The notes below the pieces were generated by a model. That model saw only the letters and a program-made list of their open reading frames with translations. It ran no database searches and had not been told where the DNA came from. From Guptibacillus hwajinpoensis (GTDB taxonomy: Bacteria; Bacillota; Bacilli; Bacillales; Guptibacillaceae): 64,000 nucleotides of DNA. Positions 51,932-61,970 of the stretch are shown here, one piece after another. A program made the position numbers and the translations under genes. The stretch is taken from the NCBI RefSeq assembly GCF_029277305.1, contig NZ_CP119526.1; one strand, written 5' to 3'. The stretch's first letter is position 1; every line of letters begins with the position of its first letter.

Positions 51932-52261
51932 TTAGATGGTCATGACTTTAAATTTAGCTGCTCTTAATATTCGAGTTAAATAATTCAGTGGTGTTTCCGC
52001 CACCTCTCGATGAAGCATTGTAATATAAAGGTGTTCTGCATGAGGAATTTCTCGCGATAATTGCCTCCGTAGTTTCTCACCAGCATCATCTGCATCTACT
52101 AATACGTAGACGTCCATTTCTTCAAGCTCTTCACTAAGTTCTTCGAGTCTTTCAAAACTAATCGTACCATACGTACAGATAATACTTACAGGCTCATCTA
52201 AAACCCTCATTAACTGCTCTTTATCTGTCTTTCCTTCTACAATAATAACTTTATCATTCAT
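51932..52261 (-). CDS. yusF: Toprim-domain protein (YusF)
   Basis: This 109-residue protein is essentially one Toprim domain: VIIVEGKTDKEQL (catalytic Glu, about residues 5-17) and VYVLVDADDAGEKLRRQL (DxD motif). It is related to the RNase M5/primase small Toprim group; substrate unknown. The frame extends to 52375, but the ATG at 52261 behind GGAG places the Toprim motif at the N-terminus as in relatives. Confidence 0.82.
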   Translation of the reverse strand: MNDKVIIVEGKTDKEQLMRVLDEPVSIICTYGTISFERLEELSEELEEMDVYVLVDADDAGEKLRRQLSREIPHAEHLYITMLHREVAETPLNYLTRILRAAKFKVMTI

Positions 52262-52400
52262 GGCACAACGCTCCATTTCAAGCTGTCGTAACAATGCTTT
52301 TACTATAGTATATGGATGTTGAGGCAGATCGTTTCTAGCTAAATAGTTTGTTTGGTTGAGTAGCGACCTTAGCAACAGCTATTCAGTAGAGCTTTGAGGA

Positions 52401-52928
52401 TTACTCTTCCTTATTGTCGGGGTTATCCTCTTCCAAGTATGTTTCTGAAGTCGAATTACCGTGCTCATTTTGCAGATCGTCCGCTGTGCGAATTCGATCA
52501 TCTACCCGATTACCAGGTGTTTCAAATGTCGCCTCATCATCCGGTCTACTATCTTCTTTTGCTGCTTCTAAGTCATCCTGAGCCTCTTTTGTTCGAATAG
52601 CATAGGGAATCGCTTCTAAACGTTCTTTATTAATCTCTTCTCCTGTATCAATACATATACCATAGGTACCTTCACGAATTCGATCAAGCGCCGTATTAAT
52701 TGCGCTTAAACGTTCTCTTGCAGCATCCTCTAACGTAATATCCTTCTCACGTTGATCCAATTCTGATGCCATGTCAGCGAAATGATTATCGTATGAAGTC
52801 AGTTCACCTGTTTCATCAGTTAATGCTATATTTTCATCATGTGTTGTTGCTCCACTATCCAAAAGGTCCTTCTTTAAATCAAGAAGCTGTTTTTTAAAGT
52901 TCTGTAGTTCTTCTTTCGACAAAGCCAT
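52401..52928 (-). CDS. yteA: TraR/DksA-like regulator, YteA family
   Basis: This 175-residue protein has an N-terminal coiled-coil (about 1-95, LSKEELQNFKKQLLDLKKDL) and a DksA-like zinc-finger region degenerate in its cysteines (GTYGICIDTGEEINKERLEAIP retains only one). The tail is acidic. YteA-type proteins in Bacillus commonly lack the full CxxC pair. A role at RNA polymerase is inferred from family only. ATG at 52928 behind GGAGGG. Confidence 0.82.
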   Translation of the reverse strand: MALSKEELQNFKKQLLDLKKDLLDSGATTHDENIALTDETGELTSYDNHFADMASELDQREKDITLEDAARERLSAINTALDRIREGTYGICIDTGEEINKERLEAIPYAIRTKEAQDDLEAAKEDSRPDDEATFETPGNRVDDRIRTADDLQNEHGNSTSETYLEEDNPDNKEE

Positions 52929-53067
52929 TATCGTTCCCTCCATTAGTCAATTTCTTTTCTTCTACCTATTTTCCCTTAACACTGTTCCAGTTAAACCATA
53001 CAATTATGTTTTAATAGGCTCAGATGGTGGAAATAGGAAGTTAAGAATAGAGATTGGAGTGTTATTA

Positions 53068-53571
53068 ATGACAAAGTTAAACCTTGGACAAGTTGCACCA
53101 TCTTTTTCTCTCATTAACACTGAAGGTGAATTATTCCAATTCGAAGAGCACCAAAAAAGCGATAATCGCTGGCATATGCTCGTCTTTTTCAGAGGCGAAT
53201 GGTGTCCAGTATGTAACGAACAAATGGAAGAACTTCAAGAGCATCTTGGTGCATTCCAGAAATTAGACGTTCATCCGATCGCAATTGCAAAAGACAGTTT
53301 AGAATCTCTCAGAAAGATGAAAGAAAAACACAGCTTAGAATTCCCGGTATTAAGTGACAATGAAAATGCTGCAATTGATGCTTATGGCGTTATGATGCAC
53401 AGTGAAGATGATCCTTACGAAGACCATGGTGAACACGGTGAACCCGCTATCTTCCTCATTGATGAGAACGGAAAACTGATGGCACAGTACCTACAGTCAA
53501 GCCCATTTGGTAGACCATCACCTGATGGCTTAATTACAACAATCAAGTACATTAGAAAAAATAAAGCATAG
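53068..53571 (+). CDS. Peroxiredoxin (AhpC/TSA family)
   Basis: This 167-residue peroxiredoxin has FFRGEWCPVCNEQMEEL (about 38-54), with peroxidatic and nearby resolving cysteines in CPVC, and the C-terminal PAIFLIDENGKL strand. It would reduce peroxides with thiols from thioredoxin. The ATG at 53068 follows TTGGAGTG; an upstream GTG in the same frame overlaps that site. Divergent from yteA. Confidence 0.87.
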   Translation: MTKLNLGQVAPSFSLINTEGELFQFEEHQKSDNRWHMLVFFRGEWCPVCNEQMEELQEHLGAFQKLDVHPIAIAKDSLESLRKMKEKHSLEFPVLSDNENAAIDAYGVMMHSEDDPYEDHGEHGEPAIFLIDENGKLMAQYLQSSPFGRPSPDGLITTIKYIRKNKA

Positions 53572-53599
53572 AAAAACCCGGCCGTTAAGGCCGGGTTTT
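53572..53599. terminator. Bidirectional terminator between the peroxiredoxin gene and yusG
   Basis: AAAACCCGGCC / GGCCGGGTTTT with a short loop, A-run and T-run on either side. Confidence 0.92.
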
Positions 53600-53848
53600 C
53601 TAACACCATCCAAGGTCACAATCTTCTACATACCTTCCGTTTTTCTCCATTACACGTTCATAACGGAAGACTCTGTCCTGATCGAATTCAAATCCATCGG
53701 AGAATTCATAACGATTACCCTCATTTGTAAATAAGATACGGCCGATTTGTTCCTTGTTTAAGAAAAGGTTCATCGAGTTCTGATCGAACTTACCATATAC
53801 TTTACTCGTAATATCAATTCGTTCCATAGGAAGAGATTGATCATTCAT
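53600..53848 (-). CDS. yusG: DUF2553 protein YusG
   Basis: This 82-residue protein, starting MNDQSLPMERIDITSKVYG, is similar in length and sequence to YusG (DUF2553). It looks beta-rich and soluble, with two cysteines near the end (EDCDLGWC). AAGGGG precedes the ATG at 53848; the frame opens at 53881. Function unknown. Confidence 0.8.
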   Translation of the reverse strand: MNDQSLPMERIDITSKVYGKFDQNSMNLFLNKEQIGRILFTNEGNRYEFSDGFEFDQDRVFRYERVMEKNGRYVEDCDLGWC

Positions 53849-53970
53849 CCACATCATCCCCTTAGTTATAGTGTATTTCAAACCGCCATTACCTAACGAA
53901 TAGATGACAGAACTTTAAATACATGAACGTTTTAAGGTTACCGATGAAAGATTGTTATCCTGTAACTGTC

Positions 53971-54357
53971 TTAGTCTTCGCTTACCATCTTCTCGTAAGC
54001 TTCAGCTGTCATAAGCTCCTCAACTTGAGAAGGCTCAGTTGGTTCAACTACAACCATCCATGCTTTTTCGTATGGAGATTCGTTAACGAATTCAGGGCTA
54101 TCTTCTAATTCTTCATTTACAGAGAGAACTTTTCCTGAGATTGGTGCATATAGTTCGGAAACAGTTTTCACTGACTCAACACTACCGAAAGGCTCGTCCG
54201 ATTCAATTGTATCGCCTTCTTCTGGTAGCTCCACGAAAACAATGTCTCCTAATTCTGATTGTGCGAAATCAGTAATTCCAATGCGGATGTTTCCGTCCTC
54301 TTGTACTTGTACCCATTCGTGTTCTTCTGAGTAACGAAAATCTTTTGGTAAATTCAT
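53971..54357 (-). CDS. gcvH: Glycine cleavage system H protein
   Basis: This 128-residue lipoyl carrier has the lipoylated lysine in SVESVKTVSELYAP (about residue 64) and the N-terminal RYSEEHEWVQ. It shuttles aminomethyl groups in glycine cleavage and, in Bacillus, also relays lipoyl groups to other complexes, linking it to LipA in this window. GGGAGGAA ribosome binding site. Confidence 0.95.
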   Translation of the reverse strand: MNLPKDFRYSEEHEWVQVQEDGNIRIGITDFAQSELGDIVFVELPEEGDTIESDEPFGSVESVKTVSELYAPISGKVLSVNEELEDSPEFVNESPYEKAWMVVVEPTEPSQVEELMTAEAYEKMVSED

Positions 54358-54455
54358 TTGTAATTCCTCCCTGAAATAGTTTCTCTAGTTAAGGTATTAA
54401 TATTATTTACAATAACTATCGTATAATAGTTATTATTAAATAAGCAACCATTTTA

Positions 54456-54812
54456 TCATTTCCATGTTTCCTCAAACGTATCTTCTTTAAACCCTACTGT
54501 TACTTCGTGTCCATTCGTTACGATTGGACGTTTTATTAACATACCATCTGATGCCAATAGTTCAAGTAACTCATCTTGTGTAGACGTAGCAACGCGATCT
54601 TTTAAACCTAGTTCGCGATACTTTTGACCGCTAGTATTAAAGAACTTTTTAATTGGCAATCCACTATGATCAACCAACTGTGCTAATTCCTCTTTAGATG
54701 GTGGATTTTCTACGATATGAATTTCATTTACTTCTACATTATTGTCAGCGAACCATTTTTTTGCTTTACGACAAGTCCCGCATTTTGGATACGCATAAAA
54801 TGTGATGGCCAA
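54456..54812 (-). CDS. yusI: ArsC/Spx-family protein (YusI)
   Basis: This 118-residue thioredoxin-fold protein of the ArsC/Spx superfamily has CGTC in YPKCGTCRKAKKWF (about 8-21) and the conserved LIKRPIV segment (about 95-101). It lacks the RNA-polymerase-binding features that define Spx itself as far as I can see. TTG start at 54812 with AAGGAGG. Function unknown. Confidence 0.83.
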   Translation of the reverse strand: MAITFYAYPKCGTCRKAKKWFADNNVEVNEIHIVENPPSKEELAQLVDHSGLPIKKFFNTSGQKYRELGLKDRVATSTQDELLELLASDGMLIKRPIVTNGHEVTVGFKEDTFEETWK

Positions 54813-54965
54813 ATCTGTTCCTCCTTAAAACACATCAATGTGATGATGTCGTTAGTTTACCATATGTGATGAGTTCGACAAATTCAGACGCACCTAAAAG
54901 TAGCTTTCGTCATTCAAACAAAAAATCCTCTTTTTACCCCAATCTTTATATTTCCTTAACGAGAT

Positions 54966-54994
54966 AAAAAAATCCCTCCAAATTCTTGGAGGGA
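54966..54994 (-). terminator. Terminator of the fadNAE operon
   Basis: Minus strand TCCCTCCAA / TTGGAGGGA with a short loop, followed by TTTTTTTATC, about 30 bp after the fadE stop. Confidence 0.92.
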
Positions 54995-55022
54995 ATAAGA
55001 GAGAATATGGTTTGGAGGTTAT

Positions 55023-56807
55023 TTACACTGTGTAACGCTGGTTATTAAGAATAGTAGCAGCAATTTCTCGCTTCTTAGCAATAACGTTAATTGGAGTATA
55101 ACGTGTTAGCTTACGAAGAGCAGAAATCATCATTCGAAGAGTATCACCCGTTTCAACAGCAAGTAATGTTTCCTTCGCATGTGCTTCAATTCTGTTGAAA
55201 GATTCTTGACAGAATACTTGGGTAAGAAGTAGCTTATTCTGTTGCTTTTCAGCAGTTGATTTGTTCAATGCTTTTTCCGTACGCAATACAGCAGATTCCA
55301 TAGAATAGATTTCGCTCACGATATCAGCAATGTTTGATAGAACTTCTTGCTCTTTATCAAGTGCTTTACCATATTTCTGTACAGCTGTTCCTGCCGCCAT
55401 TAGCATAACCTTCTTAGCCATAGCAACAAGGTACTTCTCTTGCTCAAGCGGCGCATCGCCAATCTCTTGTGGAGTTAGCATCATCAACTCTTCTTGAAGT
55501 GCTTTTGCTTTCTCAAGTAATGGAAGTTCACCTTTCATCGTTTTACGGATTAGTGTTCCTGGAACGAGAAGACGATTAATCTCATTTGTTCCTTCAAAAA
55601 TACGATTGATTCGTGAATCACGATACATCTTCTCTACTTCATACTCGGACATAAATCCGTATCCACCGTGAATTTGAACAGCTTCGTCTACTACGTAGTC
55701 AAGCGCCTCAGAAGCAAATACTTTATTTAGTGAACACTCGATGGCATATTCAGCAATAGCTTCAGCCACTTTCGCGCCATCTTTTTGTTCTTCATCAGAA
55801 AGCTTCCCTAGCTTCTGTTCAAAAAGACCACCAGTACGGTAAGTGGAACTTTCTGTTGCGTAAGTTGCAACAGCCATGTTCGCAAGCTTCTCTTGGATTA
55901 GAGAGAACTTTGCAATTGGTGTGTTAAATTGTTTACGCTCAGTTGCGTATTTAGCAGAAAGCTCGATGCCACGCTTCATCCCACCAATTGTACCTACTGC
56001 AAGCTTATAACGACCAACATTCAGGATGTTAAATGCAATAACGTGACCTTTGCCAGCTTCACCAAGAAGATTTTCTTTTGGTACAGCTACGTCATCTAGG
56101 ATTAGTGTTCTTGTAGAAGAACCTTTAATACCCATTTTCTTCTCTTCTGGACCTGTTGAAAGTCCTTTCGAATCGCGTTCGACGATGAATGCAGAGAAGT
56201 GCTCTCCATCAATTTTTGCATAGACGATAAAAACATCGGCAAATGCTGAGTTTGTAATCCATTGCTTTTCACCACTTAGAAGGTAATGAGTTCCTTCTTC
56301 ATTTAGCTTAGCAGTCGTTTTCGCACCAAGTGCATCAGATCCAGAACCTGGCTCAGTTAAAGCATACGCCGCAATCAATGCTCCTGAAGCAAGACCAGGA
56401 AGATACTTTTGCTTTTGCTCTTCATTACCAAAGAATACGATTGGAAGAGAACCAATACCAACATGCGCACCATAACTTAATGAGAACGAACGAGCGCGAG
56501 CAAACTTTTCTGTAATAACAGAAGAACTTATTTTATCAAGCCCAAGACCACCGTATTCTTCAGGTACGTCAGCTCCTAGTAATCCAATATCTCCTGCTTT
56601 TTCGAGAAGCTTACGAGAGATCTCAAACTCATGTTCTTCAATCTTATCAAGCTCTGGAACAACTTCTTTAATAACAAAGTCTTCTGTTGTTTTCCCCATC
56701 ATCACATGCTCATCAGAGAAATCCTCCGGTGTGAAAATATCCTCAGCAGTTGGGTCCTCAACTAGAAAGCTCGCACCTTTAATAATTTTGTTCATTGTAT
56801 TAGACAT
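55023..56807 (-). CDS. fadE: Acyl-CoA dehydrogenase FadE
   Basis: This 594-residue flavoprotein catalyses the first oxidation of beta-oxidation. It has the signatures ALTEPGSGSDALGAKTTA and QIHGGYGFMSEYEVEKMYRDSR; the catalytic glutamate is expected in FEGTNEINR. A C-terminal extension (about 400-594) beyond the normal 380-residue fold is typical of the YusJ/VLCAD-like group. Third gene of fadN-fadA-fadE. Confidence 0.93.
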   Translation of the reverse strand: MSNTMNKIIKGASFLVEDPTAEDIFTPEDFSDEHVMMGKTTEDFVIKEVVPELDKIEEHEFEISRKLLEKAGDIGLLGADVPEEYGGLGLDKISSSVITEKFARARSFSLSYGAHVGIGSLPIVFFGNEEQKQKYLPGLASGALIAAYALTEPGSGSDALGAKTTAKLNEEGTHYLLSGEKQWITNSAFADVFIVYAKIDGEHFSAFIVERDSKGLSTGPEEKKMGIKGSSTRTLILDDVAVPKENLLGEAGKGHVIAFNILNVGRYKLAVGTIGGMKRGIELSAKYATERKQFNTPIAKFSLIQEKLANMAVATYATESSTYRTGGLFEQKLGKLSDEEQKDGAKVAEAIAEYAIECSLNKVFASEALDYVVDEAVQIHGGYGFMSEYEVEKMYRDSRINRIFEGTNEINRLLVPGTLIRKTMKGELPLLEKAKALQEELMMLTPQEIGDAPLEQEKYLVAMAKKVMLMAAGTAVQKYGKALDKEQEVLSNIADIVSEIYSMESAVLRTEKALNKSTAEKQQNKLLLTQVFCQESFNRIEAHAKETLLAVETGDTLRMMISALRKLTRYTPINVIAKKREIAATILNNQRYTV

Positions 56808-56846
56808 GCTTGTGTTCCTCCCTTTTCATCGTTATGAATACTCACT

Positions 56847-58022
56847 TTAAAGAATTTCAAACACACCGGCAGCACCCATTCCGCCACCAATACACATCGT
56901 CACGACACCGAACTGTTCTCCTCGTCTCTTCATCTCATGAATCAGGCTAAGAGTAAGCTTCGTACCCGTACATCCTAGTGGATGACCGAGTGCAATTGCA
57001 CCTCCGTTAACATTCACTTTGTCTTCATCAAGACCAAGTTTCCGGATCACTTGAAGTGACTGTGAGGCGAATGCTTCATTTAATTCAAAAAGGCCAATAT
57101 CAGATAGCTCAAGACCCGCAAGTCGCAGTGCCTTCGGGATCGCTTCGATAGGTCCAACACCCATGATTTCTGGTGCTACACCAGCGACTGCGAAGGAACG
57201 GAATTTTGCCATTGGTGCTAATCCTTCACTTTCTGCTTTCTCACGATCCATGACAAGAACGCTTGCAGCGCCATCACTCGTTTGTGATGAATTCCCGGCA
57301 GTCACAGATCCTCTTACGTTAAAAGCAGGTCGTAACTTCGCAAGCACATCTAATGAAGTATCTGCACGAACGCCTTCATCCTGAGAGAAAAGGAATTTCT
57401 TTTCCTGAAGTTTGTTCTGCTCATCAACCCATCGTTTCGTTACTTCAACAGGTACGATTTCATCATTAAATTTACCGTCTTTGATTGCCTGTGCTGCACG
57501 TTGGTGACTTCTTAGAGCAAAGGCATCCTGATCTTCTCTGCTAATTTCAAAGCGTCTTGCTACTTCTTCTGCCGTATGTCCCATACCCATAATGTACTCT
57601 GGCTTTTCTTGTACAAGAGTAGGATTTGGTTTAATCACATGCCCACCCATTGGGATAAGACTCATAGTTTCTACACCACCGGCAAGGATCGTTGCCGATT
57701 GACCAAGCATAATTCGCTCTGAAGCATATGCAATGCTTTGAAGTCCAGATGAACAATAGCGATTGATTGTAATAGCAGGAACAGTCTCAGCAAGCCCTGC
57801 TCGTGCACTGATCATTCGAGCTACATTTAGCCCTTGTTCTGCTTCCGGAATGGCACATCCCATAATGACATCATCTATCTCACCATCATATCCACCCGCA
57901 CGCTTCAACGTTTCGGCAACCGTAATCGCTCCTAGGTCGTCGGGACGCATTTCAGCAAGGGTTCCACGATTTGCTTTTCCAACAGGTGTTCTAGCACCAG
58001 ATACAATAACTGCTTCTTTCAT
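56847..58022 (-). CDS. fadA: Acetyl-CoA acyltransferase (thiolase) FadA
   Basis: This 391-residue thiolase has nucleophile Cys in NRYCSSGLQSIAYA (about residue 92), the His in NEAFASQSL-GGAIALGHPLGCTG and the second Cys in TMCIGGGMG. It cleaves 3-ketoacyl-CoA. ATG at 58022 behind GGAGGG, 19 bp after fadN. Confidence 0.95.
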   Translation of the reverse strand: MKEAVIVSGARTPVGKANRGTLAEMRPDDLGAITVAETLKRAGGYDGEIDDVIMGCAIPEAEQGLNVARMISARAGLAETVPAITINRYCSSGLQSIAYASERIMLGQSATILAGGVETMSLIPMGGHVIKPNPTLVQEKPEYIMGMGHTAEEVARRFEISREDQDAFALRSHQRAAQAIKDGKFNDEIVPVEVTKRWVDEQNKLQEKKFLFSQDEGVRADTSLDVLAKLRPAFNVRGSVTAGNSSQTSDGAASVLVMDREKAESEGLAPMAKFRSFAVAGVAPEIMGVGPIEAIPKALRLAGLELSDIGLFELNEAFASQSLQVIRKLGLDEDKVNVNGGAIALGHPLGCTGTKLTLSLIHEMKRRGEQFGVVTMCIGGGMGAAGVFEIL

Positions 58023-58041
58023 CAAACTTCCCTCCTCCATA

Positions 58042-60438
58042 CTAGTTGCGCAGCGGTTTTCCTTTTACTAACATGTGCTGCATTCTTGCTTGCGTTTTTG
58101 GCTCTCCTAGCAGGCTGAGGAACGCTTCACGCTCGAGATCTAGAAGATATTGCTCATCTACATAAGTGCCTTCTTTAACTTTTCCGCCCGCAATGACGTA
58201 CGCAAGCTTTTCTGCGATTTTCAAATCATGATCTGATAAGTAGCCGCTCCACTTCATCGTTTTCGCTCCCATTAACATAGCTGCGTATCCAGCTTCTCCA
58301 GCAACAGGAATCTTCTTAGCTACCGGTGGCTGATATCCCTGCTCAGCAAGGAAAAGCACCTTTTCTTTCGCATCATGGAGAACATGATCTGCATTTGCAC
58401 TAATGCCGTCTTGAGGACGAATAAACCCTCGTTCCTGTGCTTCATGTGCCGAAGTTGAAACCTTCGCCATTGCAATTGTTTCAAACACATTTGCTGCAAT
58501 ATCGGTTAGGTTCACATTTACGCCAGAAGGAATTTGTTCAAGCTGGCGCAAGTAAAGCTCTTTATTACCGCCTCCGCCAGGAATTATTCCAACGCCTACT
58601 TCGACAAGTCCCATATAGGTTTCAAGTGATGCTTGAATGGATGCAGCAGGCATACAAACTTCTGCCCCGCCACCAAGTGCCATCTGAAAAGGTGCAGCAA
58701 CGACTGGTTTCTTCGAGTAACGAATACGTCCCATTGACTGTTGGAACTTCCTTGCAACCATTTCGATTTCGAAGAAGTTATCATCCTGAGCCTCCATCAA
58801 CATATAAGCAACGTTAGCTCCAACGCAGAAGTTTTTCCCTTGGTTACCAATTACAAGACCTTCGAAATTTTTCTCCGTTTCATCAACTGCCTCGTTAATC
58901 ATTTGGAGAATATCCATTCCAATCGCATTGTTTGGTGAGTGGAATTCAAGTCCAGCTACGCCATCTCCAAGATCAAGAAGCGTGGCACCTGTGTTCTTTT
59001 TAATCACCCGATCCTGAGCTTTTAGCCCTTTAAGGTGAATAATTTTCTTACTCTCTACAACGTTCTTTTGATCACCTTTATGGTAGAATGATTGACTTCC
59101 ACCTTCCTGCTTGTAGAAGGATGTAATACCTGAAGCGAGCATCTCGTCTACCCAGGTAGGAATCGTTTCGCCCTCATCCTTCATACGTGCAACTGACTTT
59201 TCAACTCCGAGTGCATCCCATGTTTCAAAAGGACCCATCTCCCAGCCAAAGCCCCATTTCATGGCACGGTCGACTGCGTCGATATCATCTGCAATTTCAT
59301 ATACCTTCTCAGCAGAATAAAGCAATACAGGTTTCATAATGTTCCAGATTAACTCACCGGCACGGTCATTCGCATACGCAAGCGCTTTCAGTTTATCTGC
59401 TTTAGATTTGGCCTGCTTACTTGCCTCTACAGACGCCGTCTTCAACTTCTGTCTCTGTTCATATTCCATAGTAGAAGGGTTTAATTCGAGAATTTCGCTT
59501 CCTTTTGCTCCTTTTTTCTTTACAAAGAAGCCTTGCCCTGCTTTAGCTCCAATCCATCCTTGTTCCTTCATTTGTTGCATAAAGTCAGGAATGCGGAAAA
59601 CTTCTTTCTCATCACCTTCAACTTGATCGTAAACATTATTCGCAACGTGGATAAATGTATCAAGTCCTACAACATCAAGCGTCCTAAATGTTGCACTTTT
59701 TGGTCTCCCTATAGCTGGACCTGTTATCGAGTCAACTTCTCCAACTGAGAAATTACGAGCTAACATCTCCCTAACTGTTACGAGAAGACCGTATGTTCCA
59801 ATTCGATTGGCAATAAAGTTTGGCGTATCCTTGGCTTCTACTACCCCTTTACCAAGAACATCCTCACCAAATGTTTTCATATATGAAAGCACTTCAGGAT
59901 TAGTGTCCTTCGTTGGGATCACTTCAAGAAGCTTTAAATAACGAGGCGGATTAAAAAAGTGTGTGCCTAGAAAATGCTTTCTAAAGTCTTCGGATCGCCC
60001 TTCAGCCATTGCCTCAACGGAAATACCTGAGGTGTTTGAGCTAACAATCGTTCCAGGACGTCTGCATTCATCTACTTTTTTATATACTTTCTTTTTGATT
60101 TCTAGATTTTCAACTACAACTTCAATAATCCAATCAACTTCTTTGAGTCGCTCCATGTCATCTTCCATATTCCCTGCTTCAATTAATTGAATATGGTCTT
60201 TCTTAGAAAGTGGTGCTGGCTTTTGCTTCTTCAGCTTCTCAATCGCATCAGCTGCGAGGCGGTTTCGAACTGCCCGATCTTCAAGCGTCAGGCCCTTTGC
60301 TTTTTCTTTTTCATTCGGTTCTTTTGGTGCAATATCTAATAAAAGACTTGGTATTCCTACATTCGCCAGGTGGGCGGCAATGCCTGATCCCATTACTCCT
60401 GCTCCTAATACAGCGACTTTATGAATGCTACGTGTCAT
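58042..60438 (-). CDS. fadN: 3-hydroxyacyl-CoA dehydrogenase/enoyl-CoA hydratase FadN
   Basis: This 798-residue bifunctional enzyme has an N-terminal NAD domain (VAVLGAGVMGSGIAAHLANV, about 8-27) followed by the 3HCDH C-terminal domains, then a crotonase-like domain (about 480-700) with GNQGKNFCVGAN and GGGAEVCMPA. The order dehydrogenase-then-hydratase is that of B. subtilis FadN (YusL). First gene of the operon, with a FadR operator upstream. Confidence 0.94.
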   Translation of the reverse strand: MTRSIHKVAVLGAGVMGSGIAAHLANVGIPSLLLDIAPKEPNEKEKAKGLTLEDRAVRNRLAADAIEKLKKQKPAPLSKKDHIQLIEAGNMEDDMERLKEVDWIIEVVVENLEIKKKVYKKVDECRRPGTIVSSNTSGISVEAMAEGRSEDFRKHFLGTHFFNPPRYLKLLEVIPTKDTNPEVLSYMKTFGEDVLGKGVVEAKDTPNFIANRIGTYGLLVTVREMLARNFSVGEVDSITGPAIGRPKSATFRTLDVVGLDTFIHVANNVYDQVEGDEKEVFRIPDFMQQMKEQGWIGAKAGQGFFVKKKGAKGSEILELNPSTMEYEQRQKLKTASVEASKQAKSKADKLKALAYANDRAGELIWNIMKPVLLYSAEKVYEIADDIDAVDRAMKWGFGWEMGPFETWDALGVEKSVARMKDEGETIPTWVDEMLASGITSFYKQEGGSQSFYHKGDQKNVVESKKIIHLKGLKAQDRVIKKNTGATLLDLGDGVAGLEFHSPNNAIGMDILQMINEAVDETEKNFEGLVIGNQGKNFCVGANVAYMLMEAQDDNFFEIEMVARKFQQSMGRIRYSKKPVVAAPFQMALGGGAEVCMPAASIQASLETYMGLVEVGVGIIPGGGGNKELYLRQLEQIPSGVNVNLTDIAANVFETIAMAKVSTSAHEAQERGFIRPQDGISANADHVLHDAKEKVLFLAEQGYQPPVAKKIPVAGEAGYAAMLMGAKTMKWSGYLSDHDLKIAEKLAYVIAGGKVKEGTYVDEQYLLDLEREAFLSLLGEPKTQARMQHMLVKGKPLRN

Positions 60439-60454
60439 AGCGAACCTCCCCTGT

Positions 60455-60472
60455 TGAATGAATGCTCATTCA
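60455..60472. promoter_or_regulatory. FadR (YsiA) operator of fadNAE
   Basis: TGAATGA-ATGC-TCATTCA is a symmetric site matching the B. subtilis FadR consensus TGAATGANTANTCATTCA in both arms. It lies between the promoter and the fadN start codon, fitting repression that long-chain acyl-CoA relieves. Confidence 0.88.
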
Positions 60473-60515
60473 TTTTTAGTTCAAAAAAAAGAGCGAGATT
60501 ATTTCCTCTGTTTAT

Positions 60516-60544
60516 ACTATAAAATATATTCTGAAATTTAGCAA
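60516..60544 (-). promoter_or_regulatory. SigA-type promoter of fadNAE
   Basis: Minus strand TTGCTA, 17 bp, TATAGT. The FadR site is about 40 bp downstream of the predicted start. Confidence 0.65.
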
Positions 60545-60620
60545 TATAATGCGAGGATTTTTTTGACAAAATTCATTCTTTTTCAAAAATGGTTGAAAGC
60601 GGACATTGGCCCGCTCTCTT

Positions 60621-61538
60621 TTATTTCATCATTCCTTTTAGAACAAAGGCTACGTTTGCTGGACGTTCAGCAAGACGTCTCATAAAGTAACCGTACCAAT
60701 CTTTCCCATAAGGAACATAAACCCTCATCTTATAGCCGTCTTTAAGAAGAGCTTCCTGACGATCGACACATATGCCGTATAACATTTGAAACTCGAATTG
60801 ACTTCGGGGAATATTATATTCCTTAACAAGCTCCTTCGTGTATTCAATAATTTGGTCATCATGCGTTGCGACCGCAGTATAATTTCCATTCAATAAATGC
60901 ATTCTTATGATTTTCTTAAAGTTCTGATCAACATCTTTTTTGTCTGGAAAGGCAACTTTAGGTGATTCTTTATAAGCGCCTTTTACAAGTCTTAAGTTAG
61001 GAGAAAGATCGTTCAAATTGGCTACATCATCAGCTACTCGATAGAGATAAGCTTGAAGCACTGTACCAATGTTCTCAAACTCCTTCTTCAGCTCAGTAAA
61101 TATCTCAATTGTCTTGTCACATCTTTCAAAATCTTCCATATCGATCGTAACAAATACGTCGTGCTGATCGGCAGCTTTAAGAATTCTGCGCATATTCTTT
61201 ACTGTCATATCATAATCAATGTCTAGCCCCATTGACGTTAATTTAAGTGAAAGCTGCGAATCTAGGTTCTCTTTTGCAATTCGTTCAATAGCTTCAATGC
61301 AGTGTTTTGTCATTTCGTCAGCTTCTGCTGCATTATCAACAAATTCGCCAAGGTGATCTATAGTGACAGATAAACCTTTTTGATTTAACTTCTTAATCGC
61401 ATGAACTGAGCTATCAAGAGAAGCCCCCGCTACAAAACGGCTTGCCCCAAAACGCATACCGTATCGTTTGGCTACTTTAGTGGCTACCCTGTTCTTCCCC
61501 ATGTATAAAAAGAAATTACGCATTACTTGTTCCATCAT
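60621..61538 (-). CDS. Proline dehydrogenase (YusM-like)
   Basis: This 305-residue FAD-dependent enzyme oxidises proline to pyrroline-5-carboxylate. The barrel contains LRLVKGAYKE and the C-terminal RVYVPYGKDWYGYFMRRLAERP (about 275-296) that binds FAD and proline. The frame reaches 61619, but GGAGGGG supports the ATG at 61538 (or 61535). No P5C dehydrogenase is adjacent. B. subtilis carries the same gene (yusM) after the fad genes. Confidence 0.9.
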   Translation of the reverse strand: MMEQVMRNFFLYMGKNRVATKVAKRYGMRFGASRFVAGASLDSSVHAIKKLNQKGLSVTIDHLGEFVDNAAEADEMTKHCIEAIERIAKENLDSQLSLKLTSMGLDIDYDMTVKNMRRILKAADQHDVFVTIDMEDFERCDKTIEIFTELKKEFENIGTVLQAYLYRVADDVANLNDLSPNLRLVKGAYKESPKVAFPDKKDVDQNFKKIIRMHLLNGNYTAVATHDDQIIEYTKELVKEYNIPRSQFEFQMLYGICVDRQEALLKDGYKMRVYVPYGKDWYGYFMRRLAERPANVAFVLKGMMK

Positions 61539-61750
61539 AACCCCTCCGTGAAAACGCATACATCGCGTTATAAAAATATATAGTGGAGAAAAACGGCATA
61601 TAAACCCAAAAACCGCCATATTTCGCCTTCAATGCTATTCTACCATGTTATGCTATCAATAGGTCTATATATGATAGATTTTCTCTTGAATTAATTTTGT
61701 TAAATAATGACGATCATACATAACCATACCCTTAAATACCAACTCTAAAA

Positions 61751-61970
61751 GGCTTTTTTCGTATACCTTGTTGCTATATGAGTGGGTTAATTTCCGCTCC
61801 AGGATGCTCGCTTTCCGCGGGGCGGGCGGTGAGCCTCCTCGTCGCTAACGCTCCTGTGGGGTCTCACCTGTCCCGCTCATCCCGCAGGAGTCGAGCATCC
61901 TTCCGCTCCAATTAGCGAAGTTTGGTTTTTCTTTAATTGTTTCAAAAGCAACAATCTTTTAGAAAAGAGC
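61751..61970 (+). mobile_element. R7: full-length MITE-like element
   Basis: 220-222 bp from AGGCTTTTTTCGTATACCTT to AATCTTTTAGAAAAGAGC, closely similar to R4 along its length. CTCTAAA is present at 61744-61750 and again at 61971-61977, a target-site duplication of 6-7 bp. It lies in the yusU-proline dehydrogenase gap, which otherwise (61539-62171) holds no gene I can support. Confidence 0.85.
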